A stretch of DNA of 64,000 nucleotides from Phytopseudomonas seleniipraecipitans (GCF_900102335.1 NZ_FNBM01000001.1:954283-1018282); one strand, 5' to 3'. Counted from the first letter of the stretch, positions 44,645-53,974 are shown. The notes: generated by a model not told the origin, from the sequence alone. Numbers and translations are program-made.

Positions 44645-44784
44645 ACAATTTGCAGGGCGCTGGAAAACACAGTGAACGCAGCAAAGCCGGACGCAATAGT
44701 TTTGCGGCGTTCCGCCAGGCCGGTTTCACGATTTAGAAGCGCTTCAGAATGCTGGATGCGTTTTAGGACTGTACGGAGGTCGAC

Positions 44785-45171
44785 TTGGACAAGAACATGA
44801 AAATCCTTATCGTCGATGATTTTTCGACGATGCGACGAATCATCAAGAACCTCTTGCGGGATCTGGGGTTCACCAACACCTCAGAAGCCGACGATGGCGT
44901 GACGGCGTTGCCGATGCTGCAAAGCGGTAGCTTCGACTTTCTCGTCACTGACTGGAACATGCCCGGCATGAGCGGCATCGATCTGCTGCGCGCAGTGCGT
45001 GCGGACGAGCGTTTGAAGCAAATGCCGGTATTGATGGTAACGGCGGAAGCCAAGCGAGATCAGATCATCGAGGCCGCCCAGGCCGGTGTAAATGGCTATG
45101 TGGTCAAGCCTTTCACCGCTCAGGTGCTCAAGGAAAAGATCGAAAAAATCTTCGAGCGGGTCAACGGCTGA
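44785..45171 (+). CDS. cheY: Chemotaxis response regulator CheY
   Basis: The protein has 128 residues from a TTG start at 44785 that has GGAGG five bases upstream. An in-frame ATG at 44797 gives the usual 124-residue form but is 17 bases from that site. The phosphorylation Asp lies in [10 protein letters not shown] (Asp56, or 52 from the ATG). Thr/Lys switch residues are in LMVTAEAKR and VVKPF. Phosphorylated CheY binds FliM. It opens the che operon. No clear promoter was found in the 140 bp upstream. Confidence 0.95.
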   Translation: MDKNMKILIVDDFSTMRRIIKNLLRDLGFTNTSEADDGVTALPMLQSGSFDFLVTDWNMPGMSGIDLLRAVRADERLKQMPVLMVTAEAKRDQIIEAAQAGVNGYVVKPFTAQVLKEKIEKIFERVNG

Positions 45172-45190
45172 TGTCTGCCGCGAGGTTGTT

Positions 45191-45979
45191 ATGGAACACG
45201 ATGATTCTCAAGAGGCCGACCTCGAGTCGACTCTGAAAAGCAATGCCCGTCAACTGGTAAGCAGCCTTGAACAAGGCAACTTTGGCGAAGCGGTACAGCT
45301 GATCAATGAACTGAACAAGGCACGCGACCGGGGTCTTTACCACGAAGTCGGCAAGCTCACACGTGAGCTGCACAACGCCATCGTCAATTTTCAGCTGGAT
45401 CCGCGAGTACCTCATGCCAAGGAAGTCTCACAGATTTCCGATGCCACCGAACGCCTCAACTACGTCGTGACCATGACCGAGCGTGCGGCCAATCGCACCA
45501 TGGATCTGGTCGAGCAGAGTGCGCCACTGGTCAATGATCTGAGCAGCGAAGCCGATGCCCTGAGCGAGGATTGGGGCAAGTTCATGCGCCGAGAAATGGG
45601 CGCTGAAGCATTCCGCGAGTTGGCCAAACGCATCGAGTTGTTTCTGGCGCGTAGCCAGCGCGACAGCAGCAAATTGTCCGGGCACCTCAACGACATCATG
45701 CTCGCGCAGGATTACCAGGACCTCACCGGACAAGTGATCAAGCGGGTGACGCAGCTGGTTACCGAGGTCGAGAGCAATTTGCTGAAACTGATGCTGATGG
45801 CCAGTCAGGTCGATCGCTTCGCCGGTATCGACCACGACCATACCGAGCTGCGCGCCGAGCAAAACAAACAAAAACCTGCGTCGCATGGTGAAGGTCCGCA
45901 GATTCATGCCGATAAGCGTGATGATGTCGCATCGAACCAGGACGACGTCGACGATTTGCTGTCCAGTCTGGGATTTTAG
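45191..45979 (+). CDS. cheZ: CheY-P phosphatase CheZ
   Basis: The protein has 262 residues, mainly long helices. The catalytic glutamine is in the ILAQDYQDLTGQVIKRV-type helix (here MLAQDYQDLTGQVIKRV). The C-terminus DDVDDLLSSLGF is the conserved CheY-binding peptide. It lies 19 bases after cheY. Confidence 0.96.
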   Translation: MEHDDSQEADLESTLKSNARQLVSSLEQGNFGEAVQLINELNKARDRGLYHEVGKLTRELHNAIVNFQLDPRVPHAKEVSQISDATERLNYVVTMTERAANRTMDLVEQSAPLVNDLSSEADALSEDWGKFMRREMGAEAFRELAKRIELFLARSQRDSSKLSGHLNDIMLAQDYQDLTGQVIKRVTQLVTEVESNLLKLMLMASQVDRFAGIDHDHTELRAEQNKQKPASHGEGPQIHADKRDDVASNQDDVDDLLSSLGF

Positions 45980-45990
45980 GAGCACGTCAT

Positions 45991-48183
45991 ATGAGCTTCG
46001 GCGCCGATGAAGAAATCCTCCAGGATTTCCTGGTAGAGGCCGGCGAGATTCTTGAGCAGTTGTCTGAGCAGTTGGTGGAGCTGGAAAGCCGCCCTGACGA
46101 CATGAACCTGCTCAATGCAATTTTTCGGGGATTTCACACGGTAAAAGGCGGGGCCGGTTTTCTGCAGCTCAACGAGCTGGTGGAGTGCTGCCACATTGCC
46201 GAGAACGTGTTCGACATCCTGCGCAAGGGTGAGCGTCGCGTCGACTCTGAATTGATGGATGTGGTGCTCGAAGCGCTGGATGCGGTCAACGGCATGTTTA
46301 CCGAAGTGCGCGAGCGCACCACGCCGACGCCTGCTTCTCCGCAACTGCTGGCCGCACTGGCACGCCTTGCAGAGCCTGCCGGCGCCCAGCCGGTTACCGC
46401 CGTGCAGCCTGCTGCTGCCGCGGCAGCACCGGTCGCGGCCGACACTTCCGCGCACATCACAGACAGCGAATTCGAGCAGTTGCTTGACGCGCTGGGCGAT
46501 AAACCGCAACCGCAGGCAAGTACCTCGGATGATGAAATCAGCGACGACGAATTCGAGTCACTGCTTGATCAGCTGCATGGCAAAGGCCAGTTCGCGGCAC
46601 CGGCAGTTGCCGCCGCCGAGGCGCCTTTAGCTGCCGCTGTCGCGCCTGGCGCCAACGGCGATGAAATCACCGACGACGAATTCGAGGCACTGCTCGACCA
46701 GTTGCATGGCAAGGGGCAGTTCGTTGCTCCCGCCGTGGAAGCACCTGCAGCGGCAACGCCTGTTGTGCCCGCCAGCTCTGCTGCGCAAGGCGACGACATC
46801 AGCGATGATGAGTTCGAAGCGCTGCTGGACCAACTGCACGGCAAAGGCAAGTTTGTCGAGCCTGAGGCCATCGCGCCTTTGGCAGTAGCTCCGGCCGCCG
46901 CTGCCCCGGTCGCCAAACCTGCGGCACCCGCTCCAGCGGCGGCCCGGACTGCTCCCGCTGCTGCCGTCAAAGCTGAACCAGCCAAGCCCGCCGCGGCTGC
47001 GGCGCCCGCCAACGAGGCGGAAACTACCGTACGGGTCGACACTGCACGCCTCGACGAAATCATGAACATGGTTGGCGAGCTGGTGTTGGTGCGTAACCGT
47101 CTGGTGCGCCTGGGGCTCAATAGCGAAGACGAGGCCATGGCCAAGGCCGTGTCCAACCTCGACGTGGTTACCGCCGATCTGCAGACATCGGTCATGAAGA
47201 CCCGTATGCAGCCGATCAAAAAGGTCTTCGGGCGCTTCCCGCGTCTGGTACGTGACCTGGCCCGTCAGCTGAAGAAAGAAATCAATCTGGAGCTGGTCGG
47301 CGAAGAAACCGACCTCGACAAGAACCTTGTCGAGGCACTGGCCGACCCGCTGGTTCACTTGGTGCGCAACGCCGTCGATCACGGCGTAGAAGGTCCTGAC
47401 GAGCGCGAAGCTGCCGGCAAGTCACGCACCGGCCGAGTCGTGCTGTCGGCCGAGCAGGAGGGCGATCACATCCTGCTGATGATTACCGATGACGGCAAAG
47501 GCATGGACGCTGAGGTCCTGCGTAGCAAAGCCGTGGAAAAAGGCTTGCTGGACAAGGACGCAGCCGACCGCCTGACTGATCTGGAGTGCTACAACCTGAT
47601 CTTCGCACCGGGTTTCTCGACCAAAACCGAGATTTCCGACGTGTCCGGCCGTGGCGTCGGCATGGACGTGGTGAAGACCAAGATTTCCCAGCTCAACGGC
47701 ACGGTCAACGTGTTCTCGCAGAAGGGCCAAGGCTCGAAGATCGTCATCAAGGTACCGCTGACGCTGGCGATCATGCCGACGCTGATGGTGATGCTCGGCA
47801 ACCAGGCATTCGCCTTCCCGCTGGTCAACGTCAACGAGATCTTCCACCTCGACCTGTCGCGTACCAACGTGGTCGACGGCCAGGAAGTGGTGATCGTCCG
47901 AGACAAAGCGCTGCCGCTGTTCTATCTCAAACGCTGGCTGGTGCGCAGCGCTGCCCACGAAGAGCAGGGCGAGGGCCACGTGGTGATCCTCACCGTCGGC
48001 AACCAGCGTATCGGTTTTGTCGTCGATCAATTGGTTGGCCAGGAAGAGGTGGTCATCAAGCCGCTGGGCAAGATGCTGCAAGGCACGCCCGGTATGTCCG
48101 GTGCGACCATCACCGGCGACGGCCGCATCGCGCTGATTCTCGACGTGCCGAGCATGCTCAAGCGCTACGCACGGCGTATCTGA
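45991..48183 (+). CDS. cheA: Chemotaxis histidine kinase CheA
   Basis: The protein has 730 residues. P1 Hpt carries His49 (RGFHTVKGGAGF). The region between P1 and P3 (residues ~110-345) is low in complexity and holds four copies of an IxDDEFExLLD motif. P3 dimerisation follows, then P4 kinase (N-box LVHLVRNAVDHGVEGPDER, G1 ITDDGKGMD, G2 GRGVGMDVVK) and the CheW-like P5. It phosphorylates CheY and CheB. It starts 11 bases after cheZ. Confidence 0.97.
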   Translation: MSFGADEEILQDFLVEAGEILEQLSEQLVELESRPDDMNLLNAIFRGFHTVKGGAGFLQLNELVECCHIAENVFDILRKGERRVDSELMDVVLEALDAVNGMFTEVRERTTPTPASPQLLAALARLAEPAGAQPVTAVQPAAAAAAPVAADTSAHITDSEFEQLLDALGDKPQPQASTSDDEISDDEFESLLDQLHGKGQFAAPAVAAAEAPLAAAVAPGANGDEITDDEFEALLDQLHGKGQFVAPAVEAPAAATPVVPASSAAQGDDISDDEFEALLDQLHGKGKFVEPEAIAPLAVAPAAAAPVAKPAAPAPAAARTAPAAAVKAEPAKPAAAAAPANEAETTVRVDTARLDEIMNMVGELVLVRNRLVRLGLNSEDEAMAKAVSNLDVVTADLQTSVMKTRMQPIKKVFGRFPRLVRDLARQLKKEINLELVGEETDLDKNLVEALADPLVHLVRNAVDHGVEGPDEREAAGKSRTGRVVLSAEQEGDHILLMITDDGKGMDAEVLRSKAVEKGLLDKDAADRLTDLECYNLIFAPGFSTKTEISDVSGRGVGMDVVKTKISQLNGTVNVFSQKGQGSKIVIKVPLTLAIMPTLMVMLGNQAFAFPLVNVNEIFHLDLSRTNVVDGQEVVIVRDKALPLFYLKRWLVRSAAHEEQGEGHVVILTVGNQRIGFVVDQLVGQEEVVIKPLGKMLQGTPGMSGATITGDGRIALILDVPSMLKRYARRI
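46456..46870 (+). repeat. Four in-frame repeats within cheA
   Basis: Codons for I-S/T-D-D/S-E-F-E-x-L-L-D-x-L begin at cheA residues 156, 183, 226 and 270. The last three share a longer unit, SDDEFEALLDQLHGKGQF, separated by Ala/Pro/Val linkers of about 25 residues. Confidence 0.85.
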
Positions 48184-48225
48184 TCGTCCGCGGCGCGGCC
48201 TCTGTCGCGCCGCTTAGGAGTGTTT

Positions 48226-49353
48226 ATGGTTGTCAAGGTACTGGTGGTCGACGACTCCGGCTTCTTCCGTCGCCGGGTTTCGGAGATCCTCTCGTCCGAC
48301 CCCAACATCACCGTGGTCGGTACGGCTACCAACGGCCGCGAAGCCATCGATCAGGCGCTGGCGCTCAAGCCGGACGTGATCACCATGGACTACGAAATGC
48401 CGTTGATGGACGGCATCACCGCAGTGCGCAGCATCATGCAGCGCTGCCCGACGCCGGTACTGATGTTCTCTTCGCTGACCCACGAAGGCGCCCGAGTGAC
48501 CCTCGATGCGCTGGACGCCGGTGCGGTGGATTTCCTGCCGAAGAATTTCGAGGACATCTCGCGCAACCCTGAGAAGGTCAAACAGCTGTTGTGCGAGAAG
48601 GTGCACAGCATTTCGCGCAGTAACCGCCGGGGGATCGGCGCGGCGTCCCTGACGCCGCCTGCCGGCGGTAGCCTGAGCCGACCTGCGAGAGTGCCGACTA
48701 CGCCAGCGCCAGCTACCCGACCGCAGCCAAGCGTAAGCCCGCCGCCGGTCGAGCGTCACTCGTCTGCCAGCAGCGCTGCGCCCAAGCGCAAGGCCTATAA
48801 GTTGGTCGCGATCGGCACATCGACTGGCGGCCCGGTTGCCCTGCAGCGGGTGCTCACCCAGCTGCCAGCGAACTTCCCGACCCCGATCGTGTTGATTCAG
48901 CACATGCCTGCGGCCTTCACCAAGGCCTTCGCCGAGCGGCTCGACAAGCTTTGCAAGATCAACGTCAAGGAAGCGGAAGACGGCGATATCCTGCGCCCCG
49001 GCCTGGCCATTCTCGCTCCGGGTGGCAAGCAGATGATGATCGACGGGCGCGGTACCATCCGCATCCTGCCCGGTGATGAGCGCCTGAACTACAAGCCTTG
49101 CGTGGATATCACCTTCGGTTCTGCATCCAAGTCTTACAACGACAAGGTGCTGGCTGTGGTGCTTACCGGCATGGGCGCCGATGGCCGTGAAGGCGCGCGT
49201 CTGCTCAAGCAGGGTGGCAGCCAGGTGTGGGCGCAGGACGAAGCTAGCTGCGTGATTTATGGCATGCCCATGGCGATCGTCAAAGCCAACCTCGCCGATG
49301 CGATCTACCCGCTGGATGATATCGGCCGGCATCTGGTCGAGGCCTGTATCTGA
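48226..49353 (+). CDS. cheB: Chemotaxis methylesterase CheB
   Basis: The protein has 375 residues. The receiver domain has Asp55 in [14 protein letters not shown] Pro/Ser-rich linker (residues ~145-185) leads to the methylesterase domain, with the active Ser in [11 protein letters not shown], His in LIQHMP and Asp in [12 protein letters not shown]. It demethylates or deamidates chemoreceptors. ATG 48226 is chosen because AGGAG lies five bases before it. The stop overlaps the motC start by one base. Confidence 0.95.
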   Translation: MVVKVLVVDDSGFFRRRVSEILSSDPNITVVGTATNGREAIDQALALKPDVITMDYEMPLMDGITAVRSIMQRCPTPVLMFSSLTHEGARVTLDALDAGAVDFLPKNFEDISRNPEKVKQLLCEKVHSISRSNRRGIGAASLTPPAGGSLSRPARVPTTPAPATRPQPSVSPPPVERHSSASSAAPKRKAYKLVAIGTSTGGPVALQRVLTQLPANFPTPIVLIQHMPAAFTKAFAERLDKLCKINVKEAEDGDILRPGLAILAPGGKQMMIDGRGTIRILPGDERLNYKPCVDITFGSASKSYNDKVLAVVLTGMGADGREGARLLKQGGSQVWAQDEASCVIYGMPMAIVKANLADAIYPLDDIGRHLVEACI

Positions 49354-50093
49354 TGGATGTGCTGAGCCTGATCGGTGTCATCCTGGCATTCGTCGCCATT
49401 CTCGGCGGCAATTACCTGGAAGGCGGTCATGTTTCGGCCCTGCTCAACGGCCCGGCGGCGCTGATCGTGATCGGTGGCACGCTGGGCGCGGCGTTTTTGC
49501 AGACGCCTGTCGCGGTGTTCAAGCGTGCCATGAATATCCTGCGGTGGATTTTCTTTCCCCCGCAGATCGACCTGCCCGGCGGCATCGACCGCGTGGTGAG
49601 TTGGAGCATGACCGCGCGCAAGGAGGGGCTGCTGGGGCTCGAGGCTGTGGCTGACGGCGAAGCCGATCCTTATGCGCGCAAAGGCCTGCAGTTGCTAGTA
49701 GATGGCGCCGAGCCGGAAGCCATTCGCAGCATTCTCGAGGTGGACCTCTATACCCAGGAAAGCCGCGACATCCAGGCTGCCAAGTTCTTCGAGTGCATGG
49801 GCGGCTACGCACCCACCATCGGCATCATCGGCGCGGTAATGGGGCTGATCCATGTGATGGGTAATCTGGCCGACCCGAGCCTGCTCGGTGGCGGCATCGC
49901 CGTCGCGTTCGTCGCCACCATTTACGGTGTGGCGTTCGCCAACCTGATGCTATTGCCCGTAGGCGCCAAGCTCAAGTCGGTGGCCCTGCGTCAGTCGGCT
50001 TATCGCGAGATGCTCCTGGAGGGGATTCTGTCCATCGGCGAGGGTGAAAACCCGCGTTCCATCGAGTTGAAGCTGCAAGGCTTCATGAACTGA
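49353..50093 (+). CDS. motC: Flagellar stator protein MotC (MotA family)
   Basis: The protein has 246 residues with four membrane segments. The cytoplasmic loop carries charged residues (FKRAMNILRWIFFPPQIDLP and GADP-type turns). The third and fourth spans contain GGYAPTIGIIGAVMGLIHVM and GIAVAFVATIYGVAFANLMLL. It pairs with MotD as the second stator of Pseudomonas, which is linked to swarming and movement in viscous media. Confidence 0.95.
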   Translation: MDVLSLIGVILAFVAILGGNYLEGGHVSALLNGPAALIVIGGTLGAAFLQTPVAVFKRAMNILRWIFFPPQIDLPGGIDRVVSWSMTARKEGLLGLEAVADGEADPYARKGLQLLVDGAEPEAIRSILEVDLYTQESRDIQAAKFFECMGGYAPTIGIIGAVMGLIHVMGNLADPSLLGGGIAVAFVATIYGVAFANLMLLPVGAKLKSVALRQSAYREMLLEGILSIGEGENPRSIELKLQGFMN

Positions 50094-50095
50094 CC

Positions 50096-50968
50096 ATGGC
50101 TCGTCGACGCCGCCACGAAGAGCACGAAAACCACGAACGTTGGCTGGTGTCCTACGCGGACTTCATCACGCTGCTGTTCGCGTTTTTTGTGGTCATGTAC
50201 TCGATTTCCTCGATCAACGAAGGCAAGTACAAGATATTGTCGGAAACGCTGACCGGCGTATTCAGTCAGCCAGAGCGTTCCATCAAACCCATTCCGGTGG
50301 GTGACGAACGGCCGCGCACCACCGAGCCGGATAACTCCATGGTCGATGAGGCGTCGACGGAGCAGATTGCTGCCTCGACCCTGCAGAACATCGCCAATAG
50401 CATTCGTGACGCCTTTGGTGGTTTGTTGCAAAGCGATCAGCTGAAGGTGCGTGGCAACGAGCTGTGGATCGAGATCGAGTTGAGTTCCGGTCTGCTGTTC
50501 CCCAGTGGTGATGCACTGCCCAACGACATGGCGTTTGAAATCATCGAGAAGATTGCCAAGATTCTGGCGCCTTACGGGAATCCTGTTCACGTAGAGGGCT
50601 TCACTGATAACCAGCCGATCAGAACCGCACAGTTCCCCACCAACTGGGAATTGTCGGCAGCGCGTGCCGCGAGCATCGTGCGCATGCTGGCCATGGATGG
50701 TGTCGATCCGTCGCGGATGGCTGCCGTGGGTTACGGTGAGTTTCAGCCAGTGGCCGATAATGCGACTGCCGAAGGCAGGGCGCGTAACCGTCGAGTGGTA
50801 CTGGTGGTTTCGCGTAATCTCGATGTGCGGCGCAGTGTCAGCGGAACGGGCAGCGCCAACGCTCAACCCGATGCGGCTCTGCTACGCGCTGGCACGCAAC
50901 CTGCTACACCGCCTGTAGTGCAGGCTCCAGCTACTGGCGCCGTCAATTCCCCGTCGCCTGCCCAATGA
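50096..50968 (+). CDS. motD: Flagellar stator protein MotD (MotB family)
   Basis: The protein has 290 residues. The Arg/His/Glu-rich start (RRRRHEEHENHERWLVSYAD) leads to one span with the proton-carrying Asp22 (YADFITLLFAFFVVMYS). The OmpA-like peptidoglycan-binding domain follows (VEGFTDNQPI, NWELSAARAASIVRML, GYGEFQPVADN). The tail is Pro/Ala-rich. It lies two bases after motC. Confidence 0.95.
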   Translation: MARRRRHEEHENHERWLVSYADFITLLFAFFVVMYSISSINEGKYKILSETLTGVFSQPERSIKPIPVGDERPRTTEPDNSMVDEASTEQIAASTLQNIANSIRDAFGGLLQSDQLKVRGNELWIEIELSSGLLFPSGDALPNDMAFEIIEKIAKILAPYGNPVHVEGFTDNQPIRTAQFPTNWELSAARAASIVRMLAMDGVDPSRMAAVGYGEFQPVADNATAEGRARNRRVVLVVSRNLDVRRSVSGTGSANAQPDAALLRAGTQPATPPVVQAPATGAVNSPSPAQ

Positions 50969-51020
50969 AGCGGGCGCTCAGTCTCGGTCGGGCTCAGCCC
51001 GCTCCGAGAGGATGAAGAGT

Positions 51021-51809
51021 ATGAGAGTTTGGGCTGTATCCAACCAGAAAGGCGGCGTGGGTAAAACCACTTCAACCATCGCGCTCGCCGGTCTGCTGGC
51101 CGATGCCGGTAAACGGGTGGTGGTGGTCGATCTTGATCCGCATGGCTCGATGACCAGCTATTTCGGTCATGATCCCGATACCCTCGAAAACAGCATCTTT
51201 GATCTGTTTCAACATCAGGGCAGCGTGCCCCAGGGCTTGCCCGCGCAATTACTGTTGCCGACCAGCCATGAGCGAATTTCCTTGCTGCCGTCGAGCACTG
51301 CGTTGGCCACGCTTGAGCGGCAATCACCCGGGCAGAGCGGCCTGGGGCTGGTAGTTGCCAAAAGTCTCGCGCAGTTATGGCAGGATTTCGACCATGCGGT
51401 GATCGACAGTCCGCCACTGCTCGGCGTACTGATGGTGAATGCGCTGGCGGCCAGTCAACAATTGGTGATCCCGGTGCAGACCGAGTTTCTTGCCGTTAAG
51501 GGCCTGGAGCGTATGGTCAGCACGTTGGCAATGATCAATCGTTCGCGCAAGCAGGCCTTGCCTTACACCATCGTGCCGACCTTGTTCGATCGCCGTACCC
51601 AGGCCTCGATGTCCACGTTGCGTTTGCTCAAGAACAGCTTCCCGGAGCACCTGTGGCAGGCCTACATTCCGGTCGACACCCGCCTGCGTGACGCCAGTCG
51701 GGCAGGGCTGACGCCTTCGCAGTTCGATGGCAACAGCCGCGGCACCATCGCCTATCGCGCGCTGCTCAAACATTTACTGGCGCAGCAGCCTGCATCGCAA
51801 GTGGCCTGA
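51021..51809 (+). CDS. parC: ParA-like ATPase for polar chemotaxis arrays (ParC)
   Basis: The protein has 262 residues. The deviant Walker A is NQKGGVGKTTSTIAL, with VVVVDLDPHGSMTSYF and VIDSPPLLGVLMVNAL. In Vibrio and Pseudomonas the ATPase at this che position places chemotaxis arrays at the cell pole. The symbol parC used there is not the topoisomerase IV subunit. ATG 51021 is preferred over ATG 51012 because the latter abuts the ribosome site. Confidence 0.88.
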   Translation: MRVWAVSNQKGGVGKTTSTIALAGLLADAGKRVVVVDLDPHGSMTSYFGHDPDTLENSIFDLFQHQGSVPQGLPAQLLLPTSHERISLLPSSTALATLERQSPGQSGLGLVVAKSLAQLWQDFDHAVIDSPPLLGVLMVNALAASQQLVIPVQTEFLAVKGLERMVSTLAMINRSRKQALPYTIVPTLFDRRTQASMSTLRLLKNSFPEHLWQAYIPVDTRLRDASRAGLTPSQFDGNSRGTIAYRALLKHLLAQQPASQVA

Positions 51810-51842
51810 TCGATGAATGCCGCTTATTCTTCGCAAACTGGC

Positions 51843-51869
51843 TCAAGTCTGCCGCCCCTGCGGCCGATA
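51843..51869 (+). promoter_or_regulatory. FliA (sigma-28) promoter of parP-cheW
   Basis: TCAAGT at 51843-51848 is followed after 14 bases by GCCGATA at 51863-51869, an exact match to the FliA core. It lies 33 bases before the parP ATG and inside the che operon. Confidence 0.7.
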
Positions 51870-51901
51870 GCTCATACAGGTTTCCATTGCGGGTTGTATC
51901 C

Positions 51902-52729
51902 ATGAGTCGTTCCACTGCCACCGCCACGCGGCCCCAACTGGCACTGCAGTCCTATCTTGATGGGTTGCTGCAGGATGCTGCGGTCGAGCTCGAGCAAGAG
52001 TTGGCCGACAGCGGTCTCGACGACTTCGAGGCGGCCGTGCTCGAGGAGCAGATCCGTGATGCACAGGTAGCGCCGCGCGCCGAGGCCCCGCCGCTGGCTT
52101 TGGTTCAGCCTGTTGAAGAGGTCATTGTCGCGCCGGTTGCTGAGGCACCGCCTGCCGTTGTCGTCGCGCCTATAGCCATGCCGCCATTGGTCGAGCCGCT
52201 TGCCGACGTGCATCGCCCGACACCACAACTCGCTGCCGTGCTGGCGGACGGTCGCCCTGACTGGGCAGAAGAGCCTTTCGAATGCCTGCTGTTCGATGTC
52301 GCCGGGCTGACGCTTGCCGTGCCGCTGGTATGTCTGGGCTCGATCTATCCGCTGGCCGGGCAGGACCTGACACCTTTGTTTGGCCAGCCAGACTGGTTTC
52401 TCGGCATACTGCCGTCGCAGTCGGGCAACCTTAAGGTGCTCGACACGGCGCGCTGGGTCATGCCGGATCGCTACCGGGACGATTTCCGCCAGGGGCTGCA
52501 GTACGTGATTTCCGTCCAGGGTTACGAGTGGGGGCTGGCGGTTCATCAGGTCAGCCGTTCGATCCGGCTCAACCCCGACGAAATCAAGTGGCGCAGCCAG
52601 CGTGCCCAACGGCCTTGGCTGGCGGGTACCGTGATCGAACATATGTGTGCATTGCTGGATGTCGCCGCACTGGCTGAGTTGATCGCCAGCGGCGCGACCA
52701 AGCGGATGCATAACGGGCAGATACACTAA
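51902..52729 (+). CDS. parP: ParP, CheW-domain array-positioning protein
   Basis: The protein has 275 residues. Residues 1-60 are helical and acidic. A Pro/Ala/Val-rich linker (to ~residue 120) is followed by a CheW/AIF-type domain (FECLLFDVAGLTLAVPLVCL, WFLGILPSQSGNLKVLDTARWV). ParP binds CheA and ParC and stops array loss from the pole. ATG 51902 lacks a strong ribosome site. A TTG five codons upstream is an alternative. Confidence 0.87.
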   Translation: MSRSTATATRPQLALQSYLDGLLQDAAVELEQELADSGLDDFEAAVLEEQIRDAQVAPRAEAPPLALVQPVEEVIVAPVAEAPPAVVVAPIAMPPLVEPLADVHRPTPQLAAVLADGRPDWAEEPFECLLFDVAGLTLAVPLVCLGSIYPLAGQDLTPLFGQPDWFLGILPSQSGNLKVLDTARWVMPDRYRDDFRQGLQYVISVQGYEWGLAVHQVSRSIRLNPDEIKWRSQRAQRPWLAGTVIEHMCALLDVAALAELIASGATKRMHNGQIH

Positions 52730-52816
52730 TTACTGGACGCGCGTGCAGCGGCACGTGCAGCCGATGAATAGCGGGACTCCCGCACACCGCTATGCGGTCA
52801 ATGACGAGGCTAGGCC

Positions 52817-53296
52817 ATGAAGAAAAGCTCTGCACAAGGCGCTGAAGATCCGATCCTGCAATGGGTCACGTTCCGTCTGGACAACGAGTCCTACGGCATC
52901 AACGTGATGCAGGTTCAGGAAGTATTGCGCTACACGGAAATTGCCCCGGTGCCGGGCGCGCCGAGCTACGTGCTGGGTATCATCAACCTGCGCGGCAACG
53001 TGGTCACCGTAATCGACACGCGCCAGCGCTTTGGCCTGGACTCTGCCGAAGTGACCGATAACACGCGTATCGTCATCATCGAGGCAGACAAGCAAGTAGT
53101 CGGCATCATGGTCGACAGCGTCGCCGAGGTGGTTTACCTGCGTCAGTCCGAAGTAGAGACCGCGCCGAACGTCGGTAACGACGAGTCTGCCAAGTTCATT
53201 CAAGGCGTCTGCAACAAGAACGGCGAGCTGCTGATTCTGGTCGAGCTGGACAAGATGATGACCGAGGAGGAGTGGTCGGAGCTGGAGAGCATCTGA
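52817..53296 (+). CDS. cheW: Chemotaxis coupling protein CheW
   Basis: The protein has 159 residues forming a single CheW domain: WVTFRLDNESYGINVMQVQEVL (ends shown), VPGAPSYVLGIINLRGNVVTVIDTR and IMVDSVAEVVYLR. It links receptors such as Aer to CheA. It lies ~87 bases after parP. Confidence 0.96.
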   Translation: MKKSSAQGAEDPILQWVTFRLDNESYGINVMQVQEVLRYTEIAPVPGAPSYVLGIINLRGNVVTVIDTRQRFGLDSAEVTDNTRIVIIEADKQVVGIMVDSVAEVVYLRQSEVETAPNVGNDESAKFIQGVCNKNGELLILVELDKMMTEEEWSELESI

Positions 53297-53297
53297 G

Positions 53298-53696
53298 GTG
53301 CTCGAAGCCGTACTGATCGTTCTTGCTCTGGTCTGTGCCGGGCTGGTGGGTACCTGCGTCTGGCTTGCAGGGCGCCTGCGCCTGGCCAGCCAGTTGCAGG
53401 CTGAGCGTGATGCTCAGCGTGACCTACGCATCCGTGAGCTCGGCAAACGCCTGGACACCTACCTGACCGGCAGCATACGCATGGGTGAAGAGCTCCACGA
53501 GCTTCGTCGCACCGTTGCACCACTGCCGGACAAGCTTACCCAGATCGAACAGCGCGATCCCACCAGCCTGTCGTTTACCCAGGCTGCTCGTTTGGTCGGC
53601 ATGGGCGCGAGCGCTGATGATCTGACCCATTCCTGTGGTCTCAGCAAGGCCGAAGCTGAGCTGGTCGCCAAGCTGCACCAGTCCCGCAGGTCCTAG
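53298..53696 (+). CDS. DUF2802 protein, membrane-anchored
   Basis: The protein has 132 residues. One N-terminal span (VLIVLALVCAGLVGTCVWLA) leads to a coiled coil (residues ~28-65) and a C-terminal helix-turn-helix-like block (AARLVGMGASADDLTHSCGLSKAEAELVAKL; core GASADDLTHSCGLSKAEAEL). DUF2802 follows cheW in many Pseudomonas genomes. Its function is not known. The start is GTG at 53298, one base after the cheW stop. Confidence 0.82.
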   Translation: MLEAVLIVLALVCAGLVGTCVWLAGRLRLASQLQAERDAQRDLRIRELGKRLDTYLTGSIRMGEELHELRRTVAPLPDKLTQIEQRDPTSLSFTQAARLVGMGASADDLTHSCGLSKAEAELVAKLHQSRRS

Positions 53697-53719
53697 GCAA
53701 TACGTCCCTGATCTCAATC

Positions 53720-53952
53720 CCGGGTATCGCTGCGCTCAACCCAGGCTACGCCGGATAGGTGTTTGCTGACGTAGGAGTAACGCCTTCACGTGTAAAGCGT
53801 CGCCCTTGGCGCGAACGATTGTGGCTGTACCGCAATTTTTCGTCGGCCAGACGATTCGCCGCGGGGGCGCGGCTCCTACAGGGTTTACTCAACGGACACT
53901 GGCGTAACCCAGCGTCGAGCCTGGTAGCCTGGGTTGAGCGAAGCGATACCCC
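53720..53952. repeat. Composite intergenic repeat, copy 2
   Basis: The gap after DUF2802 holds three parts. An arm ending CAACCCAGGCTACG lies at about 53720-53755. The palindrome-bounded element from GTAGGAG to GGCTCCTAC lies at 53770-53881. The inverse arm GTAGCCTGGGTTGAGCGAAG lies at 53924-53952. The arms match those at 5576-5652 and 63725-63754. No gene is seen in this stretch. Confidence 0.7.
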
Positions 53953-53974
53953 GGTTCGATGCGGTCCCAAGAGG

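Noticed and set aside
44775..44797. CheY starting only at ATG 44797
   Set aside because: The strong GGAGG is 17 bases from that ATG but five from the TTG at 44785. The longer form is kept, with the shorter as an alternative.
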